A stretch of DNA of 64,000 nt from the NCBI GenBank assembly GCA_963976625.1, contig CAXBLA010000001.1, positions 124,001-188,000 of the forward strand, given 5' to 3'. The DNA is from UBA1924 sp963976625. Lineage in GTDB: Bacteria; Planctomycetota; Phycisphaerae; Phycisphaerales; UBA1924. A program made the translations under genes and the position numbers. Below are positions 52,413 to 59,981 of this stretch, piece by piece. The notes under the pieces are model-generated. The model saw only the letters and a list, made by a program, of their open reading frames with translations, did no database searches and was not told the origin of the DNA. Within the stretch, counting starts at the first letter, position 1. Each line of letters begins with the position of its first letter.

Positions 52413-53384
52413 ATGCACATCGGTATCAAATCTCTCGTCACGCTCACAGTACTCCTCGGCGCCTCCGCCGCACACGGCGAGGTCATCCTTTTCGCCGGCG
52501 AGCAGGGCATCGTTCGCCAGCTCGACACACAGACCGGCGAGGTCACCTTCCGGGGAACCTGCGGCGGCCCGGTCAACTCCATGATCGTGTACAACGATTC
52601 GCTGTATATCGGGGATCGCAGCGGCGTGGTCTACATCCTCGACCTCGAGTCGGACACCATCAGCAACACCTTCGCCATCGACAGCGACGCGAGCGCCATG
52701 GCCCTGCAGGGCGATGAACTCGTGATCGCCGACAGCGTGGGCTCGTTGGATTACATCGATCTGGCGACCAACGAGATCAACCGATCCATCGTGGTTTCGG
52801 GCACCGACATCACCGCCATGGGGATCGACGGGGGTGGCTTGTTCGTTGGTGGTCAGTCCACCATCGCTCAGCGATCGCACATTGATCAGAACAACTTCCA
52901 GTTCTTCGCCGCCTGCGGCTCGATGATCAACTCGATGACCTTCGGCGATGACACCCTCTACCTCGGCGGCATCGCTTTCGGTGGGGCTCATGCCGGCACC
53001 GTTTATCTCTTCGATAAGTTCGAGGGTGGCGTCAACTACTCCGGAACCCACGGGGTTGATTCGGACACCACCGCGATGGTGCACGCAGAAACCATGCTCT
53101 ACATCGCCGGCAGCGATGGCGTGATCCACGAAATGGACACCGATTCGGGCGAGATCGTGCGGACCTTTGAGACGGGTGTCGATATCCAAGCCATGACCGT
53201 CGCTCACGAGGCTCAGTCGTGCCGAGTCGATTTCGATGCCTCGGGCAGGCTCGATTTTCACGATGTCAGCCACTTTATCGACATCTTCGCTGAGCGTCTG
53301 GTTCCCGCGGACATCGACGGCGATGGCGAGTACAACTTCTTCGATGTGAGCATGTTCCTGGATTTCTTCTCCAGCGGCTGTTAA
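52413..53384 (+). CDS. Exported beta-propeller-like protein with GC-type dockerin
   Basis: The product has 323 residues with a signal peptide (SLVTLTVLLGASAAHG). The body consists of about six repeated strands of the form SMxVYNDSLYIGDRSGVVYILD, AMALQGDELVIADSVG and TAMVHAETMLYIAGSDG, typical of a WD40/PQQ-like propeller without catalytic residues. The C-terminus has two DxDxxG...FxDVSxFxDxF units (about 270-323) with flanking Cys. AGGAG lies nine to thirteen bases before the ATG. It is probably an extracellular binding or scaffold-anchored protein. Confidence 0.8.
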   Translation: MHIGIKSLVTLTVLLGASAAHGEVILFAGEQGIVRQLDTQTGEVTFRGTCGGPVNSMIVYNDSLYIGDRSGVVYILDLESDTISNTFAIDSDASAMALQGDELVIADSVGSLDYIDLATNEINRSIVVSGTDITAMGIDGGGLFVGGQSTIAQRSHIDQNNFQFFAACGSMINSMTFGDDTLYLGGIAFGGAHAGTVYLFDKFEGGVNYSGTHGVDSDTTAMVHAETMLYIAGSDGVIHEMDTDSGEIVRTFETGVDIQAMTVAHEAQSCRVDFDASGRLDFHDVSHFIDIFAERLVPADIDGDGEYNFFDVSMFLDFFSSGC

Positions 53385-53395
53385 CTCCATACCTG

Positions 53396-54616
53396 TCATC
53401 CCTTTCTTTCTCCCCACACATGCTCAGGCGTGTGTGGGGCTTTTGATGGAGTGAGGCGCTCGGCGATGACCGCTGTGAGCTTCTGATCGATGCGATAGAT
53501 GAAAACGGTGAGCTGATCGTTGGTCCCTTTGCCCTTGAGTGCCCGCTGCTCATCGTCTGGATTGATTACACCACCGCGTGTTCGAACCTCGACAATACCA
53601 CCATCATGCTTGCGGAGGGCCGCTTTGACCCGCTTGCGGTTCCAGCCGAGGGTTTCGTGAACACGGTGCCAGCGGATCATCGGATGTGCAACAGGTTCTT
53701 CGCTCGTCACCATACCTGTGCCTGGATGCACAAGTTGTATATCGGTCAGTTCGAGCAGTTCACCAACCAGATCCGCCCGCTCAAGGCACGGATCAAGCGT
53801 GCCCAGATACGAACCGATTGGGGCGGAGTCTTCCGGTCGCCAAGGCTCGCCCGCGATGGTTGAAACCGAGCCATTGCCCAAGAGCTTGGTCGCTCGTCGT
53901 TCGTGCTCGCCCGCGTGGTTCCCTGTCCAGAGTATGCCCTGGGTCAGCCCGCCGATTTCGGAGAGGATCTCGAGCTCGCCTTCGGGCAGATCATCGCCAT
54001 GCACGCCCGGATTGAGTTTGATCGCCCCGCCTGCAAATCGCTCGATCAGCTGATCCCACACTGCTGGCCCAGGCATGAAATCTTCGATGTCGAGCGTGCG
54101 GGTCCCGTTGTTGGTGCGTCGCGCTGGGTCGAGATGGAATGCGTCGGCTTGCGGGCAGTCGTCCCATGCATCGCCGCAGACGACATCGAACCCGGTGTTG
54201 TAATTGTACATCCACGCTCTAGAGGGAGAACTATCAATGCCGATGGGTATGAGCCCCACCTTACCGAGCCCCCAAGAGTCGCCCCCGATGCCGCAGCACA
54301 GATCGGCGACCCGGTCACCAGGTGTTAGCACCTTGGCGAATCGTTGTGCCTTGTACAGGCTTGAAGCTGCGGAGCTGGCCATCTCGATGCCGGGCAGATC
54401 CGAGATCATGTGCTGTGCGAACTCGGGATCGAGCTTCTTGGCACCCTTGACCCGCGCCCGCTTGGCATCGCTCGCGGCCCGAACCTGCTCGGCGCTCATT
54501 TTCTTGCGCATCGCGGCAATCTGGGCCGTCGTCGGCGAGAGCGGCATGGTGTTGATCGCTTCGAGCCCTTGGGCGCTCGCAAGCCACTGCCATGTTGTTA
54601 ACTGCTCATCGCTCAT
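53396..54616 (-). CDS. THUMP-like class I SAM-dependent methyltransferase
   Basis: The product has 406 residues. The SAM-binding motif is VADLCCGIGGDSWGLG (about residues 101-116), with FHLDPARRTNNGTR as the family DPxRR block and IKLNPGVHGDDLPEGELE after it. The C-terminal region (RWHRVHETLGWNRKRVKAALR, GGVINPDDE) matches the THUMP-like domain of these proteins. An rRNA- or tRNA-modifying role is conceivable but unproven. The ATG at 54616 is preferred over a TTG one codon upstream. The 3' end contains, on the other strand, the terminator of the dockerin gene. Confidence 0.75.
   Translation of the reverse strand: MSDEQLTTWQWLASAQGLEAINTMPLSPTTAQIAAMRKKMSAEQVRAASDAKRARVKGAKKLDPEFAQHMISDLPGIEMASSAASSLYKAQRFAKVLTPGDRVADLCCGIGGDSWGLGKVGLIPIGIDSSPSRAWMYNYNTGFDVVCGDAWDDCPQADAFHLDPARRTNNGTRTLDIEDFMPGPAVWDQLIERFAGGAIKLNPGVHGDDLPEGELEILSEIGGLTQGILWTGNHAGEHERRATKLLGNGSVSTIAGEPWRPEDSAPIGSYLGTLDPCLERADLVGELLELTDIQLVHPGTGMVTSEEPVAHPMIRWHRVHETLGWNRKRVKAALRKHDGGIVEVRTRGGVINPDDEQRALKGKGTNDQLTVFIYRIDQKLTAVIAERLTPSKAPHTPEHVWGERKG
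53412..53444 (+). terminator. Intrinsic terminator of the dockerin gene, inside the convergent methyltransferase CDS
   Basis: A perfect nine-base-pair stem, CCCCACACA with TGTGTGGGG, has a ten-base loop and is followed by CTTTT. It encodes, in the minus direction, the last residues (THE PEHVWG segment) of the methyltransferase. Confidence 0.8.
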
Positions 54617-54622
54617 CAAGAT

Positions 54623-54648
54623 GGCGGCGTGCCTTTCGATACGCCGCC
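54623..54648 (-). terminator. Hairpin between ahcY and the THUMP-like gene
   Basis: Eight-base arms GGCGGCGT and ACGCCGCC separated by ten bases lie 26 bases past the ahcY stop. The following T run on the minus strand is weak (ATCTTG), so it may be a terminator or an attenuating hairpin before the next gene. Confidence 0.45.
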
Positions 54649-54673
54649 CTGTGTGTCTTTAATCTACGCTGAT

Positions 54674-56176
54674 TTAGTAGCGGTAGTGGTTTGGCTTGTA
54701 CGGGCCATCGACCGGGATGTCGAGGTACGATGCCTGATCATCGGTCAGCTTCACGCCCAGCTTGTCGAGATGCAGGCGAGCGACCTGCTCGTCGAGGTGC
54801 TTGGGAAGCACATGCACGCTGTTGTCATACTTCTCGAGATGCTCGGCCAGTTCGATCTGAGCGATCACCTGGTTGGTGAAGCTCGCGCTCATCACGAAGC
54901 TGGGGTGACCGGTCGCGCAACCGAGGTTGAGCAGGCGCCCCTCTGCCAGGACCAAGATGCTCGTGCCCTTGGACTTGAACAGGAACTCGTCGAACTGAGG
55001 CTTGATGTTGATCCGCTCGACATCCGCATCCTTCATCAGCGGCTCCATCTGGATCTCGTTATCGAAGTGACCGATGTTGCCGATGATGGCCTTGTTCTTC
55101 ATCCGCTTCATGTGATCGAGCGTGATGATGTCCTTGTTGCCGGTGGTGGTAACGAAGATATCCGCGGTCTCGACGAAGTCTTCGAGCGTGGTCACTTCGT
55201 AGCCTTCCATCGCAGCCTGGAGCGCACAGATCGGGTCGATCTCGGTGACGATCACACGGCAGCCCTGGCCCTTGAGCGACTGGCAGCAGCCCTTGCCCAC
55301 ATCGCCGTAACCACAGACCACGGCCACCTTGCCTGAGATCATGACATCCGAAGCTCGGTTGAGCCCGTCGATGAGCGAGTGGCGACAGCCGTAGACATTG
55401 TCAAACTTGGACTTGGTCACCGAGTCGTTGACATTGATCGCGGGGAACGGGAGCTTGCCAGCAGCGGCGAGTTGGTACAGGCGATGCACGCCGGTGGTGG
55501 TCTCTTCCGAGATCCCACGGATAGCGGGGGTGTTCTTCTGGAACCAGCCCGGGTTGGTCTCGATGGTCGAGCTGATGGTCGCGAGGACATGCTTCCATTC
55601 TTCGGAATCGGTCTCGGCGTTCCACTGCGGGATCGATCCGGAGTTCTCGTAGTCGATGCCGTTGATCATGAAGAGCGAAGCGTCGCCGCCGTCGTCCACG
55701 ATCTGGTCCGGGCCCGAGCCGTCTGGGTAGGTGAGTGCTTGCTTGGTGCACCACCAGTACTCTTCAAGAGTCTCGCCCTTCCACGCGAACACGGGCACGC
55801 CCTTGGGGTTCTCAGGGGTGCCGCCGTCTTCGGTGCGACCAACAACCACAGCCGCGGCTGCGAAGTCCTGGGTCGAGAAGATGTTGCACGAGCACCAGCG
55901 GACATCAGCACCCAGGGCGGTGAGGGTCTCGATGAGCACCGCGGTCTGGACAGTCATGTGCAGCGAGCCCATGATCTTGAGTCCTTTGAGCGGCTTGCTT
56001 TCGCCGTACTGTGTACGAAGCGACATCAGCCCGGGCATCTCGTGCTCGGCCAAGCGGAGTTCCTTACGCCCGTGCTCATGCTGGCTCAGGTCGCGGACTT
56101 TAAACTGGATGCCGTTGATCTCGTCTACGGTCATCATCGATGATGGTGCGGCTGCGGTGGCGGTCATGGTGTTCAT
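54674..56176 (-). CDS. ahcY: Adenosylhomocysteinase
   Basis: The 500-residue enzyme cleaves S-adenosylhomocysteine to adenosine and homocysteine. Visible: LAEHEMPGLMSLR, SLHMTVQTAVLIETL, the NAD-binding VVCGYGDVGKGCCQSLKGQG, NIGHFDNEIQ, LLNLGCATGHPSFVMS, and the C-terminal KPNHYRY. It has the 40-residue insert of the long bacterial form. AAGGA lies eight bases before a second ATG at 56167, which may be the true start. It is 45 bases downstream of a SahR-like regulator and probably cotranscribed with it. Confidence 0.96.
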   Translation of the reverse strand: MNTMTATAAAPSSMMTVDEINGIQFKVRDLSQHEHGRKELRLAEHEMPGLMSLRTQYGESKPLKGLKIMGSLHMTVQTAVLIETLTALGADVRWCSCNIFSTQDFAAAAVVVGRTEDGGTPENPKGVPVFAWKGETLEEYWWCTKQALTYPDGSGPDQIVDDGGDASLFMINGIDYENSGSIPQWNAETDSEEWKHVLATISSTIETNPGWFQKNTPAIRGISEETTTGVHRLYQLAAAGKLPFPAINVNDSVTKSKFDNVYGCRHSLIDGLNRASDVMISGKVAVVCGYGDVGKGCCQSLKGQGCRVIVTEIDPICALQAAMEGYEVTTLEDFVETADIFVTTTGNKDIITLDHMKRMKNKAIIGNIGHFDNEIQMEPLMKDADVERINIKPQFDEFLFKSKGTSILVLAEGRLLNLGCATGHPSFVMSASFTNQVIAQIELAEHLEKYDNSVHVLPKHLDEQVARLHLDKLGVKLTDDQASYLDIPVDGPYKPNHYRY

Positions 56177-56221
56177 CCTTGTGAGTGTGTGACTCGGTCA
56201 CGGTGTGTTCTTTGGGAGTTT

Positions 56222-57199
56222 TCAGATGCGAGCTACCGCTGCGAACAGCGATGGTCCGGATGCGTCGATCCCAGGTCGGAGTTTGTGGATCCGGACATGT
56301 TGGTATCCGGCCTTGTGAAAAATTTCAGTCTGTTGTTCGTCGGAAAATCCGAGGTGCACATGCCCCATGGCATGGCGGTATTCGTGCCGGTTGTGCTCGC
56401 ACATATCGACCACCAGCAGCATTCCGCCGCCGTTGGTGGTGCGGAGCACGCGTTTGATCTCGATGAGTGCAGCAATGGGGTCCTCAACATGGTGCAGGAC
56501 CAGCACGCACGCCGCGGCGTCGATGCTGTTGTCGTCCATGGGCAAGTCGGTCAGATCACCGGTGAGGAAAGAGACATTCGATGCGTCCTGGCGAGCCTCG
56601 GCGAGCCTGTTCTTCGCAGCGTCGAGCATTTCTGGCGATCGATCCACGGCTGTCACATGTTCAACCCACGGGCAGAGCAGCTCGGTCGCATTCCCGGTGC
56701 CGCACCCGAGGTCGGCCGCGTGCCATGTCGGATTCAGGAACCCGAGCAGAGAACTGTCAGTGAAAGCCCGCCCGAACATGTTGTTCCGCAGGTCGTCCCA
56801 TTCTCCGGCGACACGCCCGAAGAACCCTGCCGAGTCCGTCATCCGCTCAGCGAGCACCGCACGCAAACGACGATCGTCCTCAAGCAGATTCGCGTCATCA
56901 CCGAGTTGTTCTTTGATGCTGCCCCAGATCGCCCGCAGGTGGGCGGGGAGATCTTCTAGGACGACCCGGTAGTACGCAGATGGCCCAGCGGTGCGTTTAA
57001 AGAGCCAGCCGCCATCGGAGAGCACCCGCAGATGGCGAGAGCCCGACGATTGAGGGATCTGGAGCACACGCACGAGTTCACCGACCGCCAGTTCCTGCTC
57101 TTCGAGCACGCGGATCATGCGGAGGCGTACCGAGTCGTTGAGCTGCGAAAGCACCTCAACGGCGGATTGACTCGTTAAAATGGGCTGTTGCTTGATCAT
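56222..57199 (-). CDS. ArsR-family regulator fused to SAM methyltransferase domain (SahR-like)
   Basis: The product has 325 residues. The N-terminal winged HTH (about 10-85; NDSVRLRMIRVLEEQELAVGELVRVL, QSSGSRHLRVL) is of ArsR type without the usual metal cysteines. The C-terminal methyltransferase-like domain has the SAM motif ADLGCGTGNATEL and LHHVEDP. This architecture, and the position directly before ahcY, match SahR, the S-adenosylhomocysteine-responsive regulator of SAM-cycle genes known from Proteobacteria. The methyltransferase-like domain would then be the ligand sensor. The likely operator at 57201-57234 lies against its start codon, implying autoregulation. Confidence 0.8.
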   Translation of the reverse strand: MIKQQPILTSQSAVEVLSQLNDSVRLRMIRVLEEQELAVGELVRVLQIPQSSGSRHLRVLSDGGWLFKRTAGPSAYYRVVLEDLPAHLRAIWGSIKEQLGDDANLLEDDRRLRAVLAERMTDSAGFFGRVAGEWDDLRNNMFGRAFTDSSLLGFLNPTWHAADLGCGTGNATELLCPWVEHVTAVDRSPEMLDAAKNRLAEARQDASNVSFLTGDLTDLPMDDNSIDAAACVLVLHHVEDPIAALIEIKRVLRTTNGGGMLLVVDMCEHNRHEYRHAMGHVHLGFSDEQQTEIFHKAGYQHVRIHKLRPGIDASGPSLFAAVARI

Positions 57200-57200
57200 T

Positions 57201-57234
57201 TATCCTATCATCCGGAAATACGGATAAAAGGATA
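57201..57234. promoter_or_regulatory. Nested perfect dyad, candidate SahR operator
   Basis: Outer arms TATCCT (57201-57206) and AGGATA (57229-57234), inner arms ATCCG (57210-57214) and CGGAT (57221-57225); the spacers are symmetric (three bases each side) around a GAAATA centre. It begins two bases upstream of the regulator's ATG, so binding would block its promoter or early transcription. Confidence 0.65.
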
Positions 57235-57299
57235 TGAGCCCATACGACACCTGTCAACCTTGATTGGTCAATATTAGCAAAATAGAGACCGACTGAATT

Positions 57300-57977
57300 T
57301 TACGGCTTCACGGCCAGCGATGGGCCGGTGATCATGCCGAGGGTTTCGAGCCGGGCCAAGATAGTCGGATCCGATTTGTCGAACCAGAGCACATAGCGGA
57401 GGTACTCGATCTCCATCGCCGAGTCATTGAGCCCATTGGCGAAATCTGCCATCGCTAAGTACGGTTCGGGCGTGGTGCCACCATTATGGGAAATCGCCAG
57501 CAGCAGGGCTTCACGGGCCTCATCCATCTGTCCGGCCTGCTGGGCATAGCGTGCAAGGCGGAGGTGTCCGCTCCCCGGTTCGCCCTCGTTGATCGTCTCG
57601 CGGAGGAGCTTCATCAGGGCATCGGTCCGGTTGTTGAGCGCGAGCACATTGGCCAATGCTTCGATGTACTGCACCTCGCCGGGCTTGAGATCATGAGCGA
57701 CCCGCAGGTGGCTCGCGGCTTGGTTGTAGAGCCCGAGGCGTGTTTCAACCATGCCCAGGCGGTATTCTGCCAATGGCGAGTTCGGTCGGCGCTCGACATA
57801 CTCGGTCCAGAGGTCGTATGCGGTCTGGTCATCGCCATTGTCTTCAGCGATTGCGGCCTGGATATGAAGGTCGTTGAGCGAGAGTGTCCGCTTGACCTTG
57901 CTGACCGTCGAGCACCCAATCAGTGTGATCAAGAGTGCGCCAATCAGGGTGATCAGTATAAATTTGGTCAGTTTCAT
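57300..57977 (-). CDS. TPR-repeat lipoprotein
   Basis: The 225-residue product has a lipoprotein signal (FILITLIGALLITLIGCS; Cys22 is the acylation site). TPR units follow, e.g. YDLWTEYVERRPNSPLAEYRLG, AASHLRVAHDLKPGEVQYIE and LRLARYAQQAGQMDEAREAL. It is probably periplasmic, anchored to a membrane, and protein-binding. GGAG lies nine bases before the ATG, and a TACCAT hexamer lies further up (58045-58050, minus). It shares no obvious operon with sahR, whose operator lies between. The partner is unknown. Confidence 0.8.
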   Translation of the reverse strand: MKLTKFILITLIGALLITLIGCSTVSKVKRTLSLNDLHIQAAIAEDNGDDQTAYDLWTEYVERRPNSPLAEYRLGMVETRLGLYNQAASHLRVAHDLKPGEVQYIEALANVLALNNRTDALMKLLRETINEGEPGSGHLRLARYAQQAGQMDEAREALLLAISHNGGTTPEPYLAMADFANGLNDSAMEIEYLRYVLWFDKSDPTILARLETLGMITGPSLAVKP

Positions 57978-58111
57978 GGGTTCAACTCTCCACATCGGGC
58001 TTCGTTCTTGTGCATCGGGGGGCAGGCCTACAGGCACCCGCTCTATGGTAGCGTCGTTAGACTCATCGCACCAGCCGGGTTTGGTGTCCTGGTGCGGATA
58101 CCATACCAGAT

Positions 58112-58528
58112 ATGCACCGATCGACCGTCCTGCTCCATACCCTCCCGAACGGAGAATCACACTTCGATTGGTTGATCGACCAGCCGACAATCTCGTGTGA
58201 ACACCGCCTTCTCACTTGGCGATGCGAGCTCAATCCTTCGCCCATCGACCATCAGGCCAAGGCTCCCGTCATGCACTTCACTGGCGAGCAACTCCCAGAC
58301 CACCGCGCGATCTATCTCGAGTACGAAGGGCCGATTTCGGGAAACCGAGGTCATGTTCAACGCATTGCACAGGGGGAGGTTGATCGCTTTTCCCAATCAT
58401 CCAAAGCGATCAAAATGACCATCCGGTGGGAAAATTCGGTGGTGCGGTACACTGGCGCAAGGAAACCAGAAACCCCGAGCAGATGGGAGTTCAGGGCATG
58501 GATCGTGGATTCTTTGCTGGACGGCTGA
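58112..58528 (+). CDS. Hypothetical protein (138 aa)
   Basis: I do not recognise this 138-residue protein. It has alternating beta-strands (STVLLHTL, AIYLEYEGPISG, MTIRWENSVVRY, EFRAWIVDSLLDG) and conserved-looking Trp/His residues in HFDWLID. It resembles small planctomycete proteins seen beside nuclease genes, but I cannot name a family. TACCAT ends seven bases before the ATG (58099-58104), so the mRNA may be nearly leaderless. Not secreted; no membrane segment. Confidence 0.6.
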   Translation: MHRSTVLLHTLPNGESHFDWLIDQPTISCEHRLLTWRCELNPSPIDHQAKAPVMHFTGEQLPDHRAIYLEYEGPISGNRGHVQRIAQGEVDRFSQSSKAIKMTIRWENSVVRYTGARKPETPSRWEFRAWIVDSLLDG

Positions 58529-58584
58529 TCCGAAGTATGGTACCCTCGGGTATTGCAAATCCACCTTTGAGCAGGAGCATATAG

Positions 58585-59034
58585 ATGCGGGGACATTATC
58601 GACATCCATTGCCGCCAGGCTACTCGGGCCCGGTCCCGACGCCACCGGACAAAAACAATCAAGGGTCCACGCCCAAGCCCACCGAGCATGGCGATATGTC
58701 GCTCGATGACACCCTCCCGATTGATATGGATGTTGCGCCTCATTCTTCGACAAGCTCAGCACCCTCAAAGATCCGGACATTCGAGCAGAAGCTCCGCTCG
58801 ATCCGCCACGAGGACAGCTGGAACCGCACCCCAAACTCCAACGGCACAGGCGCAATCCACTGCAAGAGCTTCCACTGCAAGCTCACCGGCGACTCGCTTG
58901 AGTTCCTCGATCAACAGATCAACGAGTGGCTCGACGCGCACCCCCAGTATGAAGTCAAGTTTGTCACTTCTTCAATCGGTACTTGGTCGGGCAAGGTCAA
59001 AGAGCCGAGCCTGATCGTGACGGTGTGGGTCTAA
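58585..59034 (+). CDS. Hypothetical protein (149 aa)
   Basis: The product has 149 residues. The N-terminal 80 residues are Pro/Ser/Thr-rich and probably disordered. A compact C-terminal domain (about 85-149) contains HCKSFHCKLTGDSLEFLDQQ and a strand pair ending LIVTVWV. The two Cys (HCKSFHCK) may bind metal or form a disulfide. AGGAG lies nine bases before the ATG. It ends three bases before the secreted nuclease start, so the two are cotranscribed. I do not recognise the family. Confidence 0.65.
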   Translation: MRGHYRHPLPPGYSGPVPTPPDKNNQGSTPKPTEHGDMSLDDTLPIDMDVAPHSSTSSAPSKIRTFEQKLRSIRHEDSWNRTPNSNGTGAIHCKSFHCKLTGDSLEFLDQQINEWLDAHPQYEVKFVTSSIGTWSGKVKEPSLIVTVWV

Positions 59035-59037
59035 GCA

Positions 59038-59910
59038 ATGCGTAGTCTGGATTCTGAGAGCTCAGTCTTAAAACCCACCACGCTGTTCTGCGCCTGTGTC
59101 ATCGCGGTGCTGATCATGATGCAGCCGCCAACGGCTGCTCAACCGGAAGTGCATACCCACACAAAGGCTGTCCATCGATATGCAGCCCCTGAGCTTACAC
59201 TGCCGAAGCAAAGCCAGCTGATCGAAGGCGAAGTGGTTCGCATCTTTGATGGCGATACGATCTTGGTTCGGATTGATGGCAAGAACAGACGCTATCAGCT
59301 CATCGGCGCCGATACGCCCGAGTACCTGCCCAAGGAACGAAAACCAAAGCCGTTCTCCATCGAATCCATGAGATTCATTGAGCAGCTGCTTCTGGGCGAA
59401 CAGGTGTATGTGCAGCACGACCCCGCGGGCGATCGTGATTCATCCGGATTGTTGCGCGCCTATGTATTCCGCGCACCAGACATGCTGTTCGTGAATCTTG
59501 AGCTCATCCGCCAGGGCTACGCCAAGTTCAGCACCCGCCACGGGACGCTGTATCAGGATTCATTTTCCTTCTACGAGCACGATGCTAAAAACAAGAGCCG
59601 CGGGATCTGGGACACGAATCCACGCTTTACGGCTGAGCTCCCGGTTGAAGACATCGACGAGCCTACACAACAAAACAACCCCGTTCGAACAGCAGAGCCC
59701 GAACAGACCGCTCGCCCCGAGACCGATACATCCCGATCAACAACTGGCCTGACAAACCAGATCTACATCACACGATCAGGGTCGAAGTACCATCGAAAAG
59801 ACTGTTCGCACTTGACGGCTACGCGCCAGCGGACCACCCGCAACGCAGTCGAAGACACGCACACACCATGCAAGACCTGCAAGCCTGATGATCCTGATTC
59901 CTCAGGTTAA
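59038..59910 (+). CDS. Exported Staphylococcal-nuclease-like protein with C-terminal Cys-rich motif
   Basis: The 290-residue product has a signal peptide (LFCACVIAVLIMMQPPTAAQ). The SNase domain (about 65-195) has VVRIFDGDTILVRIDG, LIGADTPE (with catalytic Glu/Asp) and an Arg in RAYVFR. The linker is Pro/Gln/Thr-rich. A C-terminal unit with YHRKDCSHL and PCKTC resembles the Ada-type zinc-binding motif that often follows secreted SNases. It probably degrades extracellular nucleic acids. The start is uncertain because the ATG follows the preceding stop by three bases. Confidence 0.88.
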   Translation: MRSLDSESSVLKPTTLFCACVIAVLIMMQPPTAAQPEVHTHTKAVHRYAAPELTLPKQSQLIEGEVVRIFDGDTILVRIDGKNRRYQLIGADTPEYLPKERKPKPFSIESMRFIEQLLLGEQVYVQHDPAGDRDSSGLLRAYVFRAPDMLFVNLELIRQGYAKFSTRHGTLYQDSFSFYEHDAKNKSRGIWDTNPRFTAELPVEDIDEPTQQNNPVRTAEPEQTARPETDTSRSTTGLTNQIYITRSGSKYHRKDCSHLTATRQRTTRNAVEDTHTPCKTCKPDDPDSSG

Positions 59911-59969
59911 TCGAGCATGAAACCGGATCATTCATCACCTTGCCGGTTGGCATACCCCGATTGGGGAAC

Positions 59970-59975
59970 TATCCT
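59970..59975 (+). promoter_or_regulatory. Putative -10 element (TATCCT) for the PLP decarboxylase gene
   Basis: The hexamer ends six bases before the ATG at 59982, with a CTTTTT spacer and no ribosome site. Confidence 0.45.
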
Positions 59976-59981
59976 CTTTTT

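Noticed and set aside
51303..53417. A 704-codon open frame on the minus strand across the LuxR and dockerin genes
   Set aside because: It is antisense to two well-supported genes; its His/Asp/Val-rich composition is the mirror of their codon use and it has no motif or ribosome site.
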